Shown here: in pieces, positions 49,571-62,163 of the stretch
How positions within the stretch are numbered: the first letter of the stretch is position 1
How the letters are laid out: each line of letters opens with the position of its first letter
Assembly: GCA_015657535.1 (NCBI GenBank)
Contig: JADHZB010001141.1
Span: 1,160 to 63,322 of the forward strand
Direction of reading: 5' to 3'
DNA from: Nephromyces sp. MM_2019
Taxonomy: Eukaryota > Apicomplexa > Aconoidasida > Nephromycida
Length of the DNA stretch: 62,163 bases
The notes under the pieces: generated by a model
The model's database searches: none
The model's input: only the letters and a program-made list of their open reading frames with translations
Told to the model about the DNA's origin: nothing
Program-made: the position numbers and the translations under genes

Positions 49571-52409
49571 AATGACTCAAACTACCCTCAGGGAACTTTT
49601 GTTCCTTCTTGCTCTTCGCTAGTTTGAATATTCAACTGCGCTATTCTTTTTTTTATTTATTTTATCCGGTGTGTTCACCCGGATCTGTTTTTTGCTGTTT
49701 TTTAGTCTTTTCAAAACTTACTTCTCTGTTTTTCTTATCGAACAGCTTTTTTGCCTGAATATTAGCTAATCTTATTAGTTGTCCATAAAATTTTTTGCGC
49801 CACTAGCACGTAGCTAAATAGCACCTGATTCTTGCTGGTGAACTTTACAGTATTCAACTTTTTTATTTTCATTTTCCGCCTAAAATTTGCTCTGAGCTTA
49901 ATGGTTGTGGTCATAGTGTAGTGATTTTACTTGTATCCCATGTTATGAAAGTTTCCTTGCATTTGCTGTTTCGTCACGCTGATTTATCCAGGCTTTAGTT
50001 ATAAACATAAATATCTCTTTAGAAGTATGCAAAACATTGAGAAGGATTGTTGTATCCACTTGCTGATCCGGCAAAAATTGTCTTAGTAGCCTAATAATTG
50101 CTAGTTGCTTATTGAGGAATGCTTTTTTGTAAATACGGTAATGCGACGCTATATGCGTAGGAGGCATTCAGAGAAACTTTGGCAGGCCACAGGATAAATT
50201 TTAGAATTTTGTGGTTTTTTCAGTTGGTAGTGTTCTGCTGAGTAGTCAGATATTTTGTTTGATTGACCGAAAAGCTTGATGATTACTGTAGAGATTAGCT
50301 CGCCTTACAGATGTAATATTTCCCTCGCTACATCTTGGAAAAACAGTCTTTTTATTTAGTAATTCCTCATGTCATGAATTAAAGGAACAGAGTCGGTTCA
50401 TTGAAACCGAGCATGCATTAATACCCTCTTATTAACGGGATGTTCGCATGAGAAAAGCAGCTTGAGAAGGCTATATAATAATGTAGAGGCAGGATATCCC
50501 CAGTTTTTAATATATACTTTCGAATTACATGCTGTGTTAGCAGCGCTCAGCGCTTAAGGATTTTGTATAGGTTGTTGCGCTACTGCAAGGTAGTCGTAAA
50601 TTGTCTCCCACAACTGCCCTATCGACACCGCCGATGCAGTTTTCCCCATTTGCTATTGCTTTTTTCGACTGATGTGTATCATTACCCTTAAACTCCTTTG
50701 TGATAGCCAATTTTATGAGTAGCTTTTTTTTATCCCCGCTAAATAATGAAATTTTGGCAGTTCGTAGCACCTGTGTTCTGAAGGCAGTGTGAACATGCCG
50801 TGTTCTGTATAAACAATGAAGGTTTCTATCAAAATTATATCGAACTTTTTTATGTTACTACTTACTACGCTATTGCATTTTCTTTCGATATATTTGAAAA
50901 GGAACAAGAACTTTAGCTCTTAAGCGAAGCCAAAGAGTTTTTTAAGACTAGACTTCTGGTCATATTAAATGGATAGCTTCTTAGCGTAATGACTGAGGCA
51001 GCAAAACACTCATTTTTTTGTCATATAAGCAGTTTTGAGTTTGCAAAATCGAAGAAGCAACGAGCAGCTACTTTTGAAGAGGAGTCATGCGCATAGGGTG
51101 CTATGGGAAGTACTAAAATTCTGCGCGTACGGCCTTGATGCTCGAGGGAACTTGCTTAGTTCCTTCTGGAGAGTGTTGGGAAGAAAGAATTAAGCTGCAG
51201 AAGCTTAGGCGTGAGAAAATAAAAAAATTTTAATCAGTACTAGTCTGCCTGCTCTTTGAAAGCAGCGAAACTTGATATTATACATGAATGTACCTATATC
51301 GCTAATGTTGAATGTACCCCCAGCGAGAAGGGCAGAGGGCCTTCCGCGGATGAATAGGTGTCGAAGCAGGCGCAAATCAGATTTTTAGGAAACGCGGCGG
51401 GTGCTCCACCATGGCTAGCTAAACAAATCCCCTGCATACCTCCTAGTACTCACTGAATTTAACCTGATGACTTATGGAAAAAATCTACATCGTACTGTCC
51501 AATGGGCATTTGAAAATCCTTATAGTTCGTGGCTGTGAGTTACGATGCTACTCCTGTAGAGGCAATCAGTAGTTTTTCTGATCACGACGTATTTATCTAT
51601 AACGGCGTCAGCCATGTATACACAGTTTCCTGCTACACTTTATTCTGTAACACAAAACTGTGATGACATACTTAATAAAAGTCTTCTACCTCATGAATAT
51701 CCTGTTGAGCCTAAAAATTCGTGCCACAACTGGAGCAAGGAACTGCATATTTAATTAGTGGTCTTCATCAGAAGTCCAGCTGTTTTTCCAGCGACTTTAT
51801 CATAGCAGGCTGGGTACGCAAAATTCAACGTTAATTCTTTAATATTTGAAGTTCATTCTTAGTTGCGATGCAGGATTTATTTTCCCTTGCTGGGCCGATT
51901 CACGGTACAGCTTCAACGAACCAATCTCAACAATGGAAGGTGCAGTCTTCATAACAGTAGTATGCCAGGGAATGCATGGTTCCATGGGGTTCGCTAGCGT
52001 CGAATGCAGATTGTGCATACCAAAGTAATTCATACAGCAATATTCACAAAATGCTTGAAAATAAAAGCAGTCCTATCATACTTTGCGCTTTCTACTCGCT
52101 AAACTGATACCCGTACGACAAACTTCGACAATTGGATATACTCTCTTATAGGAGCGCCTGCCTGATGCATTTAACACCTTATATCAGTTACGTTCGTTTA
52201 CACAAAATGACAAACTGTCTTCTTCAGACCCAAAGTGCCACTGCCACTTCCAGCAAGTAGCTAATGTGTTACTGCTCATTCAATTGAAAATAGAGACTCA
52301 CATAAGGTATGACATACAATAACTCTCGTAGATGCTAGTGGCAGCACAATTTAGCTCTGTAGTTTAACGTTTCTTTCATACAAGGTTTTTCTGGCTGAGA
52401 ATTATACCC
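49571..52409. other. 2.8-kb region without a recognised gene
   Basis: It is mostly T-rich to about 50,000, then mixed. Opposite-strand open frames at 51839-52033 overlap almost completely; neither resembles a known protein. No repeat or RNA gene is seen. Confidence 0.5.
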
Positions 52410-52619
52410 ATGCCATCGAAGTCCCCAAGTGCAAACCCGTTAACTAAGAATACTCTGCATCGCTCACATCAAGCTAAAAATAAATTAATTCCAAAAACTC
52501 ATCGTCAGAATGTTTATAAAAAAAGAAAAGGCGCTGCAATTCGTCAAAATGATTGCTCTCTAAAATTTAGGAGAGCACAAAAAATTTACCCGCGCCCCCC
52601 CATGCTCAGCTTGCTTTGA
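52410..52619 (+). CDS. Small strongly basic ORF (69 aa)
   Basis: An ATG-started frame ends in TGA. The protein is rich in Lys, Arg, His and Asn (for example KNTLHRSHQAKNKLIPKTHR and KKRKGAAIRQND) with almost no acidic residues, like a nucleic-acid-binding or ribosomal-type peptide. There is no known family. Its stop is 43 bases from the end of the convergent minus-strand gene, so it could also be the terminal exon of a longer plus-strand gene or 3' UTR sequence. Confidence 0.3.
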   Translation: MPSKSPSANPLTKNTLHRSHQAKNKLIPKTHRQNVYKKRKGAAIRQNDCSLKFRRAQKIYPRPPMLSLL

Positions 52620-52662
52620 ACAAATTTTTTTGTTCAACGTGAATTTCGCCAGGGGTATTGCT

Positions 52663-54480
52663 CTACATGAAGAAATGTCGTATAACAATTATAAGTAGTA
52701 AAATAGCCGCGAAAATAAAAATTGCAAGGGGGACCCAGTCAACTTGCTTAGTTTCTTTGTCTTCGCTTTGAGAGCTCTGAAGTGCCTGAGGACCTAGTAC
52801 ATGGTCGTTAAAGGGCCTCAGCTCATCTAATCTATTATGATAACCTGAGCGCTCTTGGCTAAGTTCACCAGGATAATTGAGTTGTATAATCTCACAAATG
52901 CCTATATACGGACTCCCAAGCGGCGAAAGTGGTTCATAGCGCCAGATCTCACCTGGTTGAGGTTGAAATATGCTGTCATCACTAGGACCTGCAGATAAAA
53001 ACTAATTCAGCAATACAGTTGGATAGAAAGTGTATAAATAGCGGCTGATTCAGCAATGATTTAAAAATCTAATTCAATTAAGCAGCTTAACGTCGTAATA
53101 TTTCCTAAATTTATTTCAAGAGTGGAAAAAAGCTGCGGGAGACGGCATATTTTGAACCTTACATAGTGGAACACGGGTATGTCCAAGGTGAAACCTAAAT
53201 TTGCATTGCCTGAATACAGAATTCGCGTCAATTTCTTCTAATATTAAAAAAAGCAGTGAACAGCGAAATAACCGCTTCGCAGCATTTTATGAGCAGAGTT
53301 GGGAATGTGAGTTTTGTGCTCACATTTCATTAGCAGCAAAGATAATCTTTGTTGAAAAACCCGTTGTTCGCTTCAATCCCGAAAAGCGTATTCCTTAAAT
53401 TCATATTGACATCTGAACTTCATAGTTTCATACAAAATATGGTAGCTGTGCTGCATATAACCTTAGTCAGCGATTATGCTCATGGCAGTTCCAGCTACGC
53501 AAGAAAAACTGGGTAGTTTTACTTTTGCAAAAGAGAAGATGAGTAGTATCGTACTCTAAGGGAATTACTATAGTTTTTGCCACGTGGCAGTTCCTGAAAT
53601 AGAACTTTTTCGTCGCAATAGTCTAACGTATGAATGGTTTAGTGAAAGGAATTTCCGGCACCGCTACTGCTGCGTGTGAAATTTGTGGGTAAGAATTGTA
53701 ACAGTACTGCATTCGGCAGTCTTGGCTACTTCTGATTATTTTACTGTGCTTTTGGATACCTGCATGGTGGGTCCCCACGTGGGTTACAAGAGCCAGGTAA
53801 ATTAAGCATGGCGCAGCTTATTAACTCTTGGGAGTTCATGAAATATTTGTAGACCTTCTTAGTTTTTCTCCATTTACTGCCACTTTTTTTCTGTGTTTTT
53901 CGTGGAGTTTTGGGCTCTTTTTCATGGTACTCGCTGCTATCTTCCTCTGATTTCGCATCCTTCTTCTTATTAAACAACCTCGCAATCGATTTTTTAGACG
54001 AGTCGTACACTTCTAGCCTGGAAAAAGGATTTTGTTCACGCACCTGTGATACATCATAGTCATCGTGGTTATGATTCTGATGTTGTGAGAGGGGCTGTAG
54101 CTTGAGACCCAAAGAATCACCGTCTAAAACGGGTCCTAGTTTTTCGGGCACGCCTCCATAAGTCCTCTGTGAATTCAAGTGAAATTGTGAGCGCAACAGT
54201 ATGCCCGCGCAAAAACATTTTTTGAGCCTGAATTTATATTTCAGGCTTCACGCCATATGTTTTATACCTCAATGACAAACTCAGAGTAGAAGTCATTACG
54301 CCTGGCCTGTACTAACGTGGTACATTCAAAAGAAATATAAAAGCAATTTGAGCAATTTCTGAAGCTCACCTTAATATAAAGTGAAAGAAAAATCCATATA
54401 AAGAATATACGATGGCCTGGCCAAGAGACTGGCTTACTTCTTCTCTTGGGTAACGGAAAAAAAATCTGTTTACTTGCCAT
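52663..54480 (-). CDS. Single-pass membrane protein with Cys-containing lumenal region, five exons
   Basis: Minus-strand exons 54480-54370, 54166-53760, 53593-53523, 53237-53163 and 52988-52663 join in phase to 329 residues. The first exon ends with a hydrophobic segment (RIFFIWIFLSLYIK), a signal peptide or anchor. Next comes a polar part with DNA-binding-like basic and acidic runs (KKKDAKSEEDSSEYHEKEPK). A Cys-containing region spans exons 3-5 (Cys in GSCNPRGDPPCR, NCHVAK, LLFCKK, FRQCKF, PLCPSDD and GICEII). The end is a strong membrane helix (WVPLAIFIFAAILLLIIVI) followed by RHFFM. Donors are GTGAGC, GTATCC, GTAAAA and GTAAGG. Three consecutive junctions match only in this combination, which supports the 3' half. 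The exon 1-2 junction is weaker: an alternative uses two very short introns. No family recognised. Confidence 0.55.
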
Positions 54481-57400
54481 TATCTTTCGTTTGAAGGGTC
54501 CTGCTGGCGTTTTTCTTCTTTCAGGGCTGGCACAGGCCTAGCTAAACTCTGCCTGTACCACTAATTCATCACTGCTTTGTAATTTGCTTATTCCGTCTCT
54601 CCTAAGCAAAACACAACATAAAGGGGCGGCTTCACACTTTTTTGTAACGTGTATACCACGTACTACAATCTTAGATATCTGTCCTAGTCCGTGGTGTACA
54701 TGGTTTGAGACAAGAATTCAGTCGCATCTGCTGTAGCAAAAGAAGCTAGTTTCCCGTAAACCTAAGCATCTAGAATTACTTTATCTTCTAGCAGTTAGTG
54801 CAAGTTTAACCAACTAAAATTTTGTGGGAATATCTTGAAAGCAATCATTAATTGCGCTCTATGCGGTGGACATAATCAGAAGATTGATAAGCTCCTTTTC
54901 TGGCTACGCGAGGTAAATTACCGTTGGGTTAATAGTTGTGCGGTAGTTTGCTTCTCTAATTTCACCGGCAATGAATAATTTTATAACCATAAAAGTTCAA
55001 CCTCCTCGCTGCCTGTCTGCATGCCGAATTTCCACACTACTGACAGTCTTATTCATGCTGCGCCCTTAATGAAGCAAGCTAAGGACGTATTTAAGCTTTA
55101 TTTTCATTCGAAAAAAAATTCAGTCTCATAAATATTATCCTTGAGACAGTCTTAAATAGCCAACAAACCCTTCAGATTGATGCTTAACGGCATCGTTTCT
55201 GTAAGTCTTTGATTCCTTGTGTTAGTTTTAAAACTGTTTCATGGTATCAATGCCAAATTATACGTGACTTTCACACCTTTATGACTGGCAAAATACCTGG
55301 TGACATAAGTACGAGTTGCGATTCACAAGAAATGAACTAACACAGCATAGTTACCTGAGCTGAATTTGTTTTGATATAACGCTTCAGCTTTGGCTTATAT
55401 ATACCAGTCATGTTTTGCCTTACAGCATGGTAAATAAGCACAGCAGTATCATTACGTCATAAAGTCAGCCCTGCATTTTTCACATGGAAAACCAGAATTA
55501 TCTAGCGCCCAGAAGATCAAATTAAGCACGATACCCGAATAAAACATCGGTCGGGTAAATTTCCACATATTTGCTGTATAGGATCGCTACTTCTCCGCAA
55601 CCATTATGTCCATTCTAAGTACGTATGACGCTCAACGATTTAACGAATCACAAATTAAAAATTGTGTTTCCATATGTAGACCATGATATGACGAGAGGGG
55701 TTCTGCGCTGTTGCCCATTCTTGTAACTACGGTGGGTTATTATAAATGCTGCGTGCAACCACTTGAAGCACTTGCCTTGACGAGCTGGCCAACAAGCCAA
55801 CAACCTATATTCGGCCTAGTGGGTGAAGGCCCTACCAAAGTGTTTGAGCGAAATTAGTTGAAATTAGCACCCTTATTAGATATGGACGAATTGTACTGTA
55901 ACGGAGAGGTGCACCGAATAGATCAAATTGTTTCCAGAGGCTTTGTTTGCAAAGGCTGCAGATAAACGCTTATGGTAGATACTCTTGATGCAGCCTAGGA
56001 AATAAAAATAGGCATCTCCCAAGTTACGGCTACAAGGCTGTTCGTGCAGCTTAATTACTGTGACATCAGTCGCCGCAGCTCCGGGCCTAACAGGAACAAG
56101 AGTATTTCAAAAGTATGCATCCTCTAGTCAAGGGGAAGTTTTGCGTTATGCGCGTTAGAAGCATCTCAAAAATATATTAAAGAATAGCAATAAGGGTCTG
56201 GCATTTGGCTAGTTTACTATGTTATCACATTTTAGCTCCGTGCGCTTTAATAGTCATGAACAGTTTGTATGCCTTAGTCACTAGGCTTTTTTTGTGGACT
56301 AGAAACGAATATAAATGAAGCAGACGTAATTCGGGCGTAGCATCTTTTGTTTGGCACCAACATCATTTGAAGGAAAGGCTTTTAACTAGTTTCGCTGTAC
56401 TTTACAAGCCGTACTCGAAACTTCGGTAATACATTTTTAGCATTATATATAATCAGTCTTCCATATACATCGGTACTTAATATATTTCCTACTGGTTAAA
56501 ACTTTTTTTTACTTTCCATTAACGCATGTATTTAGCATTATAATATTATTCAGAAATGTATATGACGCTCAGACTCTTTAATGAAACTGCCATAACCAAG
56601 GCAAGTACAAGTATCATGTATTGAAGTACAATAAAAGTATGAAATTGTGTCACCTCAAGTAATTAGTTAATAATAAAACTATGCAAAGCCAGAATTTTGG
56701 ATTTTTCCTGCAGGAGCAAAAACATTTGGTGAGTATCACTCGTGAGGGAACCCAAGCTACCTCTTTTCCTCTTGTGATTCGCATGTATTGTATTTTTTAT
56801 TTGCTGCATTGTACAGGATATTTTTTTTCTGTGAATACTAAATCTCAGGCTTTGAAGATGAGCGAGCTAGGTTTGCATGGATTGCATAGGTATAAAATGT
56901 ATGCTGTATAATGAAGACAATAGTTCCCAGCAAATTTTAGTTTTAAAGAATAGGATAATGCGTGGTATCCAGCTAATGACTACAGCGTTGAAAAAGTGCC
57001 TCAAATGCAATATAACGTGTAAAGATATCATCTAGCAACAGCAAAAGATTTCCTCCTATTTTTCCTAGTTTCTTCAGAAGCTTCCAGTGCCTTGAAATAT
57101 TTTCTGAGGGGTCCACACTTACCGTCGGCTGGTTATGCCTATAGCCAAGTAGCCATTAGTATAGCCAGCGTACATGCACTCCTAGCGGCGTCGCAATCCA
57201 ATGAGACATGTTTTTATTCAGAGCCACAAGATATCTGTAGAGTCCACCAAGAACACTGCAGATAAAATATTGCAGCTGCCACAGCAGGCTTTTTATGGTG
57301 TAACCCTGATATAGATTTCCATTGGTGAAGCTAAATGTGCGGTATGACCCATCGCAAACTTTTATTTGACGAATAAAGTACGAAGCGCAAGGCATGAGCA

Positions 57401-57724
57401 CCAAAAACGCAGAGAAGCATATATTTTATCTCAGTTAATTTTGAAGGCGACGACATTAACGGAGAGCTTTTATCGGATGTCCAGATATATTCTAACGATA
57501 AACACCAGGGAATTTTTTCTCCAAGATGTATCGACAAGCTGATCCAATGTTACGGTTATGACACTTTCGTTTTTCAAGCAGTGAAAATTTTGAAATAGCA
57601 GGAATTCTTGAGGGCTGTTAGTGCATATAAGCTTTGGTGCAAACTCAACGAAGCGAGCGATATAAGTCTAGTAGTGAGAGGTTGCACACTCAGTTTTTAA
57701 CCTTAAAATCTTCATCCTAAGTAA
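54481..57724. other. 3.2-kb region without a recognised gene
   Basis: This is upstream of one minus-strand gene and downstream of another. The longest frames are a plus-strand 76-codon one at 56681 and a minus-strand 82-codon one at 57156-57404 (residues such as SLLWQLQYFICSVLGG). Neither has family resemblance or a clear splice partner. No repeat is seen. Confidence 0.5.
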
Positions 57725-58701
57725 TTATGCCACCGTTACCCCTCGCACAGGGAATAAAGTATCCAGAAACTCTGCTACAACTTGCAATTCTTGTGTCTTC
57801 TCCTCCGTCTTGTTTATGAGAGCTTCATTAATAGGCACGTAAATTTGGTTAATGTTGTCTTGTATTGACAAAACTACCTCGCTCACCACTCTACTAAGGC
57901 CTGTAAAGCAATCGCAGAGTTAAACAAACTGGAAAAATGTAAACGCTAGAGATTGTTTACGCAATATAAATCTAGGCTTGCAATGTATTTACAGAATCAA
58001 AAAATTCCCTTTTGGTGTATTACAAAAATGAGTCCCATACTTTTTTCGAGGCCTGCGCCTTTTGTTGTGTAACGTTTAGGGATCTCCTATGTAATACCTC
58101 TAACTTGCTTAGGACTGGCGAAGGATGGTTAACTGCCGTTATTCTAAGTGCCTAACCACATCGCTTTAAATTAAGAGTTAGGATATTTTTAGGGTAGGAA
58201 ATTTTTTAATTTGACCTATAGTATATCTGGCAGTAGCTAGTCTGTATGTTGTCCGAGCTGGAATTTAGCTTTTCAGAGCTAGTATTTAACAGAGTTTTGA
58301 ATCAGGTAACAAATCAGGCTCAAAGTTAGATCAAGAAAGCCTTTATGGCCTCATTTCATGTGAGTAGTCATGAGCATTATATAGGAGCGCGATGCCTTGA
58401 AATTAGCTTAATCACCATCAGTATAGTTTGATAGGATAGTTGTGTTTCCCAGGGGATTATATGGATTTGGTACAATTAATGGGGCACCGTGAATTCTTCC
58501 TAAAAAATCCGTGATATCCTGAAAGGTAACGTTCGCGGGCAAAACGCATTCTGCATAAAATAATTTAGGGAACGTCGCGTGCCAACCGCTGAACTTAACA
58601 GAATTTGGACCTGCCATTGTATGCTGACTCACTGGATGCGAGCTCAGCATCAAACCGAACAGGAGCACTTTCAGGACCTGCAGGAGGCGCAGCACCGTCA
58701 T
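57725..58701 (-). CDS. Small secreted protein candidate, two exons (153 aa)
   Basis: Minus-strand exon 1 is 58701-58416 and exon 2 is 57900-57725, separated by a 515-nt intron. The donor GTGATT and the acceptor (pyrimidine tract plus TTTACAG) join in phase 1. The ATG gives a signal peptide (VLRLLQVLKVLLFGLMLSS) and a mature chain of about 130 residues. Four Asn-X-Ser/Thr sites are visible (NVT, NTT, NYT, NKT). Exon 2 is a clean 58-codon frame, helical in look (SRVVSEVVLSIQDNINQIYV, KTEEKTQELQVVAEFLDTLF). There is one cysteine in the mature part and no membrane anchor. No family recognised. The frame may extend upstream through an acceptor-like GTGGTAG, in which case the Met would be internal. 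Confidence 0.5.
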
Positions 58702-61700
58702 ATTGGCTTCGCTTCCGTATAGTTGCACATAAAAGGTGATGATCTGCTACCACAGCAAATATATTTTCCTCTAGAGCTTAGGTCGCTCACCATTCGACGG
58801 TGAGACACATTTTCACTGAGTTTCTCAAGATTGAAGAACAGATACAAGGGTATCCCGTGAAACAAAGTTCAGGGCACAGAGTGAGTTTTCTAGCAAAAAT
58901 TGCTCTAAGGAAGCCTTTAGGATAGAACTGCACGCCTTGTAACAAGAGATGGATCGCATCTCAGGATAACAAAGTAGGCCATAAGGCATCTTGCTGCCCA
59001 TGAGCCATATGGTTAGCAGGCGCATCATAAAATTGACGACTGGAAGGGGCGGGCATCATTTAGCAAGGCTTACTATTGCCGTGGCATAAATCAAATATTT
59101 TTGGACTTTTTTTCTAAAGTCGCAACTAAACATCTTAGTTGGACATTTTACAAGGTATGAGGGAATTGAGGCTAAAGTTTGAGTTTTTCTATGCGATGGG
59201 CACGAGCAACAAGCAACTTTGGTATAATTCTTGAGAGTCTTAATACTGCGGTTAAGCAACTATTAATAGCAGCGAGATTCACATCAAGCAGAATTGTATA
59301 AGAATTAGGGAATTTATGTTTTTAAGAAATGCTTCATCCAAGTATGCATAGAGAGAATTAGCTTCTGTAAATTTCCTTGAGAGAAGGGCCAACAATTTAC
59401 AAGTTAGATGTAGATTCAAAATGGAAATTCACAATTTGATGCTAGTCCTTGAAGGCGAGTTTTATGTTGGTTTTTATACAACTATTATGAATGAGAATTA
59501 ACTTATCATACCTTGCAAAAGCGTAAGAGGAATGACCATGGATGTTACATCGGATATAAGTTTACTCCAACGCAGCTAGCTGACCGCTTGGTAACTAGCA
59601 TTATCTTGTGGAAGGCACCTAAGCTCAACAAACTGCAAAATTCATGTGGAACGCCGCTTAAACAAATACCAACGTCTGTTTACTGTAGCATAACTTCTGC
59701 GAAGTTTATTGGTAGCGGGGAAGTTGAGAGTGCGGCTGTAATCATATTCACTTGCTTGCAAGCTATTAATGAGCTGGCATTAATCAAGGAAGATTATTCA
59801 GAAGCAACACTTTTAAGAGAAATACAGACTATGCGTTGCTAGAAGCTTATAATTCCAGGCAGCGAAAAAGATTAAGGATGAGCTAAAGAATCAAAGAGTA
59901 AATATTCATCTAACGAGGGAATCAATCAATATATGTCCGCATCATAAGCAATTCAAACTGTAGGAAATTTAGTTAAGGTTAACTAAGGTAAGGCACATAT
60001 GGTATGAAATGAAAATAGTCCTTGCTTGCATAGATAAGGAGGGAAAACGCTGCTATTCATTATATGGTCCTATGCAGTATATTTTACTTCAATCCGAGTA
60101 TCTTAAAAGGCAGATTTCCTAGATGACGCCTTGAAGCTCGCGTAGCCAGATAATCGTGAGAAACACCATTACCCTACTTATATAAAGAAAAAATGCAACA
60201 AAAATACAACATGATGTCATAAGCAACATCATGCTGCATTTTCATTTATATCGAAGAAAAATTCTTCAGTCTCTTAAAGCTTCAGAAAATGCAAAGAATA
60301 GCACATTTAGTGGCAAAGCAAGATATAGTTCTAATAGGGGGCCAATATTTCCCCAGGAGCCTCACTTAGTACAACTGAAACTTGAAGCTGGACTATACCT
60401 GCTTAAATCTACTTATACCGAATAGACGGTTGAGCACATTTATATCAATATTGCAGCCATCGGCTTAAGATTACCTTCCAAAAAAGGCAGTATGAAATCC
60501 CACTATTCATGCACGAACGGGGTTAAATAAAAGCAGAAAACTGTTTCCTGGATCAAATAACACAATACATACATGCAACAATAGACCTTAAGCTCAACAA
60601 ATACATCAAATCCATGAGGAGTAGATAGGGACGAGGAGCCTGAAACTTTCAAGAATGATGTACTTCTTATATAAACATCACAGAAATAGTCAAAGCCCAA
60701 AAACTCTGCATCACCAAAACAAGCAGAATTTCTGTCAGACTAAAGCTAAGCAAGCCGCAAAAAGAGCTTTGAAGCTGACAACCTGATGGGAGGCTAATGC
60801 TTAATTGCAAATACGTTTGAACATCCGAGTGAGGAGCAGTTTGGATGGCTTATATATAAATGAAGCAGCACAAGTTGAATCTGAACAAAAACTGATTCCA
60901 ACGACTAATGAAAGCAAAACACGTTCTCCACGAATTTTGGGTTACACCAATGCGTGGAAAACAAGCTGTAAATACGGCGGGTGGAATACAATCCACCGAG
61001 ATAAAATAAATAAATAAATAGGAAACCGGGGTTGAGGCTACCAGGATGATGCAAGCTAAAGAATAAACTAAGAGTTTCCCTGGCATTTTATGACAAACTC
61101 AGTTTACCCTCTTGCTAAATAAAAACCAAAACAAAGGGGGGAAGATTATAAACTTTCTAATACTGCAAGGTGTTTGAAAGCGATATAAACAGCTATCTAC
61201 GAGCAGAAATATCCCCCAGAGATCCTTGGAATTATTAGTCATTGCAAACGTCTCACTGCAAGGCAAAAAAGTCCAAAGGAATCAAAAAATGTTAATGCGC
61301 GGAAAAACTTTTTTTATGCAACGAAAACCCATTGTTTTACTGAAACAATGAAGTTTACAAATCTTAAAAAAAAGGAGGAAGGTGTTGCCCAAAGTATCCC
61401 AAACACAAATTCAAAGCCAAAAAATGCCATAGAGGAACTTATAGAAGATGCCACTCGCATTTGCAGGGTCTAGAGATGACACATCGGCTCAAGGTATTCC
61501 GAGTGTATAGTGAAAGGGATAAAGGTAGATTAAAAAATAGAGAGAAAAAACCAAAGGGAGCGCGTCAATCATATCATCACCCTCAATTATAAGAAAATAA
61601 AAAAACGGAGTAATGTCGTAACCGAACTCTTCGTGGGGTGAGAACATCAAGACTGTATTTAGGCAGCAAGGCCTAGAGAGAGAAAACAAGGTTTTCGCCC

Positions 61701-62163
61701 TATTTAGGGGTCAAATATAACAAAAAAAGCAAGGATACAATAGGAGCAATAATTGCCAGAATTCAAAGGAAATAGTGCTTTTTAGGGCTTGGTTTGCTGC
61801 CTGGAAAGCAGTCCCTTGTAATCTTCAATACTCTATGGCCTGCTAGCTCTTCCTCTTACTCATTTTTCAAAAAATAATTTCCACTAAATAGGAAGATAAA
61901 AGATTAAAAAGAGCCAAAATACTGTGCACTGCTACTTTCACATTAGAGAAATGGCAAAAGTGAGACAAATTTGTAGCATCAACTTCCAAGGCACGTTCTA
62001 AATGACTAGGTAAAGATAAGGACCCATGGTAACATGCATAAGCATAAAGACTAGAAAAAAATAACGCTACAAAGCATACACACTTTCATGAGAGAAATAT
62101 CACAGTAAATGGTAGTTTTTTTCATCAAAATGAGTATATTTTGAGGGGATATTATACCTTTAA
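58702..62163. other. 3.5-kb right edge, no recognised gene
   Basis: Just upstream of the secreted-protein candidate, minus-strand frames around 58,800-59,030 contain cysteine-rich stretches and a good GTGAGC donor at about 58,797, but no consistent gene could be built. From about 60,000 the plus strand becomes A-rich. Introns in this window are T-rich on their sense strand, so this may be intron or UTR of a minus-strand gene that starts beyond the right edge. There is no repeat apart from a short AAAT run near 61,006-61,019. Confidence 0.45.
59513..59842 (+). CDS. Open frame of 109 codons, no ATG
   Basis: A plus-strand frame runs from about 59,498 to a TAG at 59840-59842 without an in-frame ATG. 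The composition is protein-like (PTQLADRLVTSIILWKAPKL, then ESAAVIIFTCLQAINELALI). It could be an internal or terminal exon, a decayed gene, or chance. No family recognised and no strong acceptor in front. Confidence 0.2.
   Translation: MQKRKRNDHGCYIGYKFTPTQLADRLVTSIILWKAPKLNKLQNSCGTPLKQIPTSVYCSITSAKFIGSGEVESAAVIIFTCLQAINELALIKEDYSEATLLREIQTMRC

Overview
This looks like nuclear DNA of an intron-rich unicellular eukaryote. It is AT-rich, genes are split by GT-AG introns (predicted sizes about 75 to 2,800 nt), simple TG/CA repeats sit in introns, and there are no operons or bacterial-style ribosome binding sites. An apicomplexan or other alveolate would fit the gene style and the lack of transposons, but nothing here proves a lineage. 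No rRNA, tRNA, CRISPR array or intact mobile element was seen. All splice models below were made by hand by matching splice signals and reading-frame phase; none has transcript support.

Layout. 1-1.3 kb: last exon of a plus-strand gene entering from the left, tail-to-tail with a four-exon minus-strand gene (1334-5190, 670 aa, unrecognised). 5.2-7.1 kb: divergent intergenic region with two separate ~92-97 bp tandem duplications. 7.1-8.2 kb: single-exon 3-hydroxyacyl-CoA dehydrogenase. 8.2-13.0 kb: no recognised gene. 13.0-16.4 kb: four-exon secreted thioredoxin-fold protein that has lost both active-site cysteines. 16.4-21.0 kb: no recognised gene, some long open frames. 21.0-29.5 kb: ten-exon CocE/NonD-type alpha/beta hydrolase with an N-terminal multi-pass membrane region. 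31.8-49.0 kb: one very large nine-exon gene (about 3018 aa, unrecognised, possible beta-propeller N-terminal half), with a 78-codon membrane-protein ORF inside its largest intron and paired CA/TG repeat tracts in its long introns. 49.1-49.6 kb: short unresolved coding-like segment. 52.4-54.5 kb: small basic ORF, tail-to-tail with a five-exon minus-strand Cys-containing membrane protein. 57.7-58.7 kb: two-exon minus-strand small secreted glycoprotein candidate. The rest, to 62.2 kb, holds no recognised gene.

The genes do not form an obvious pathway. The dehydrogenase (fatty-acid beta-oxidation type) and the hydrolase are ordinary metabolic families. Four of the others are predicted secretory or membrane proteins. 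The strongest leads are the membrane-fused CocE hydrolase, the complementary AC/GT tracts in the giant gene's introns, and the small nested and secreted genes that are only visible after exon reconstruction.
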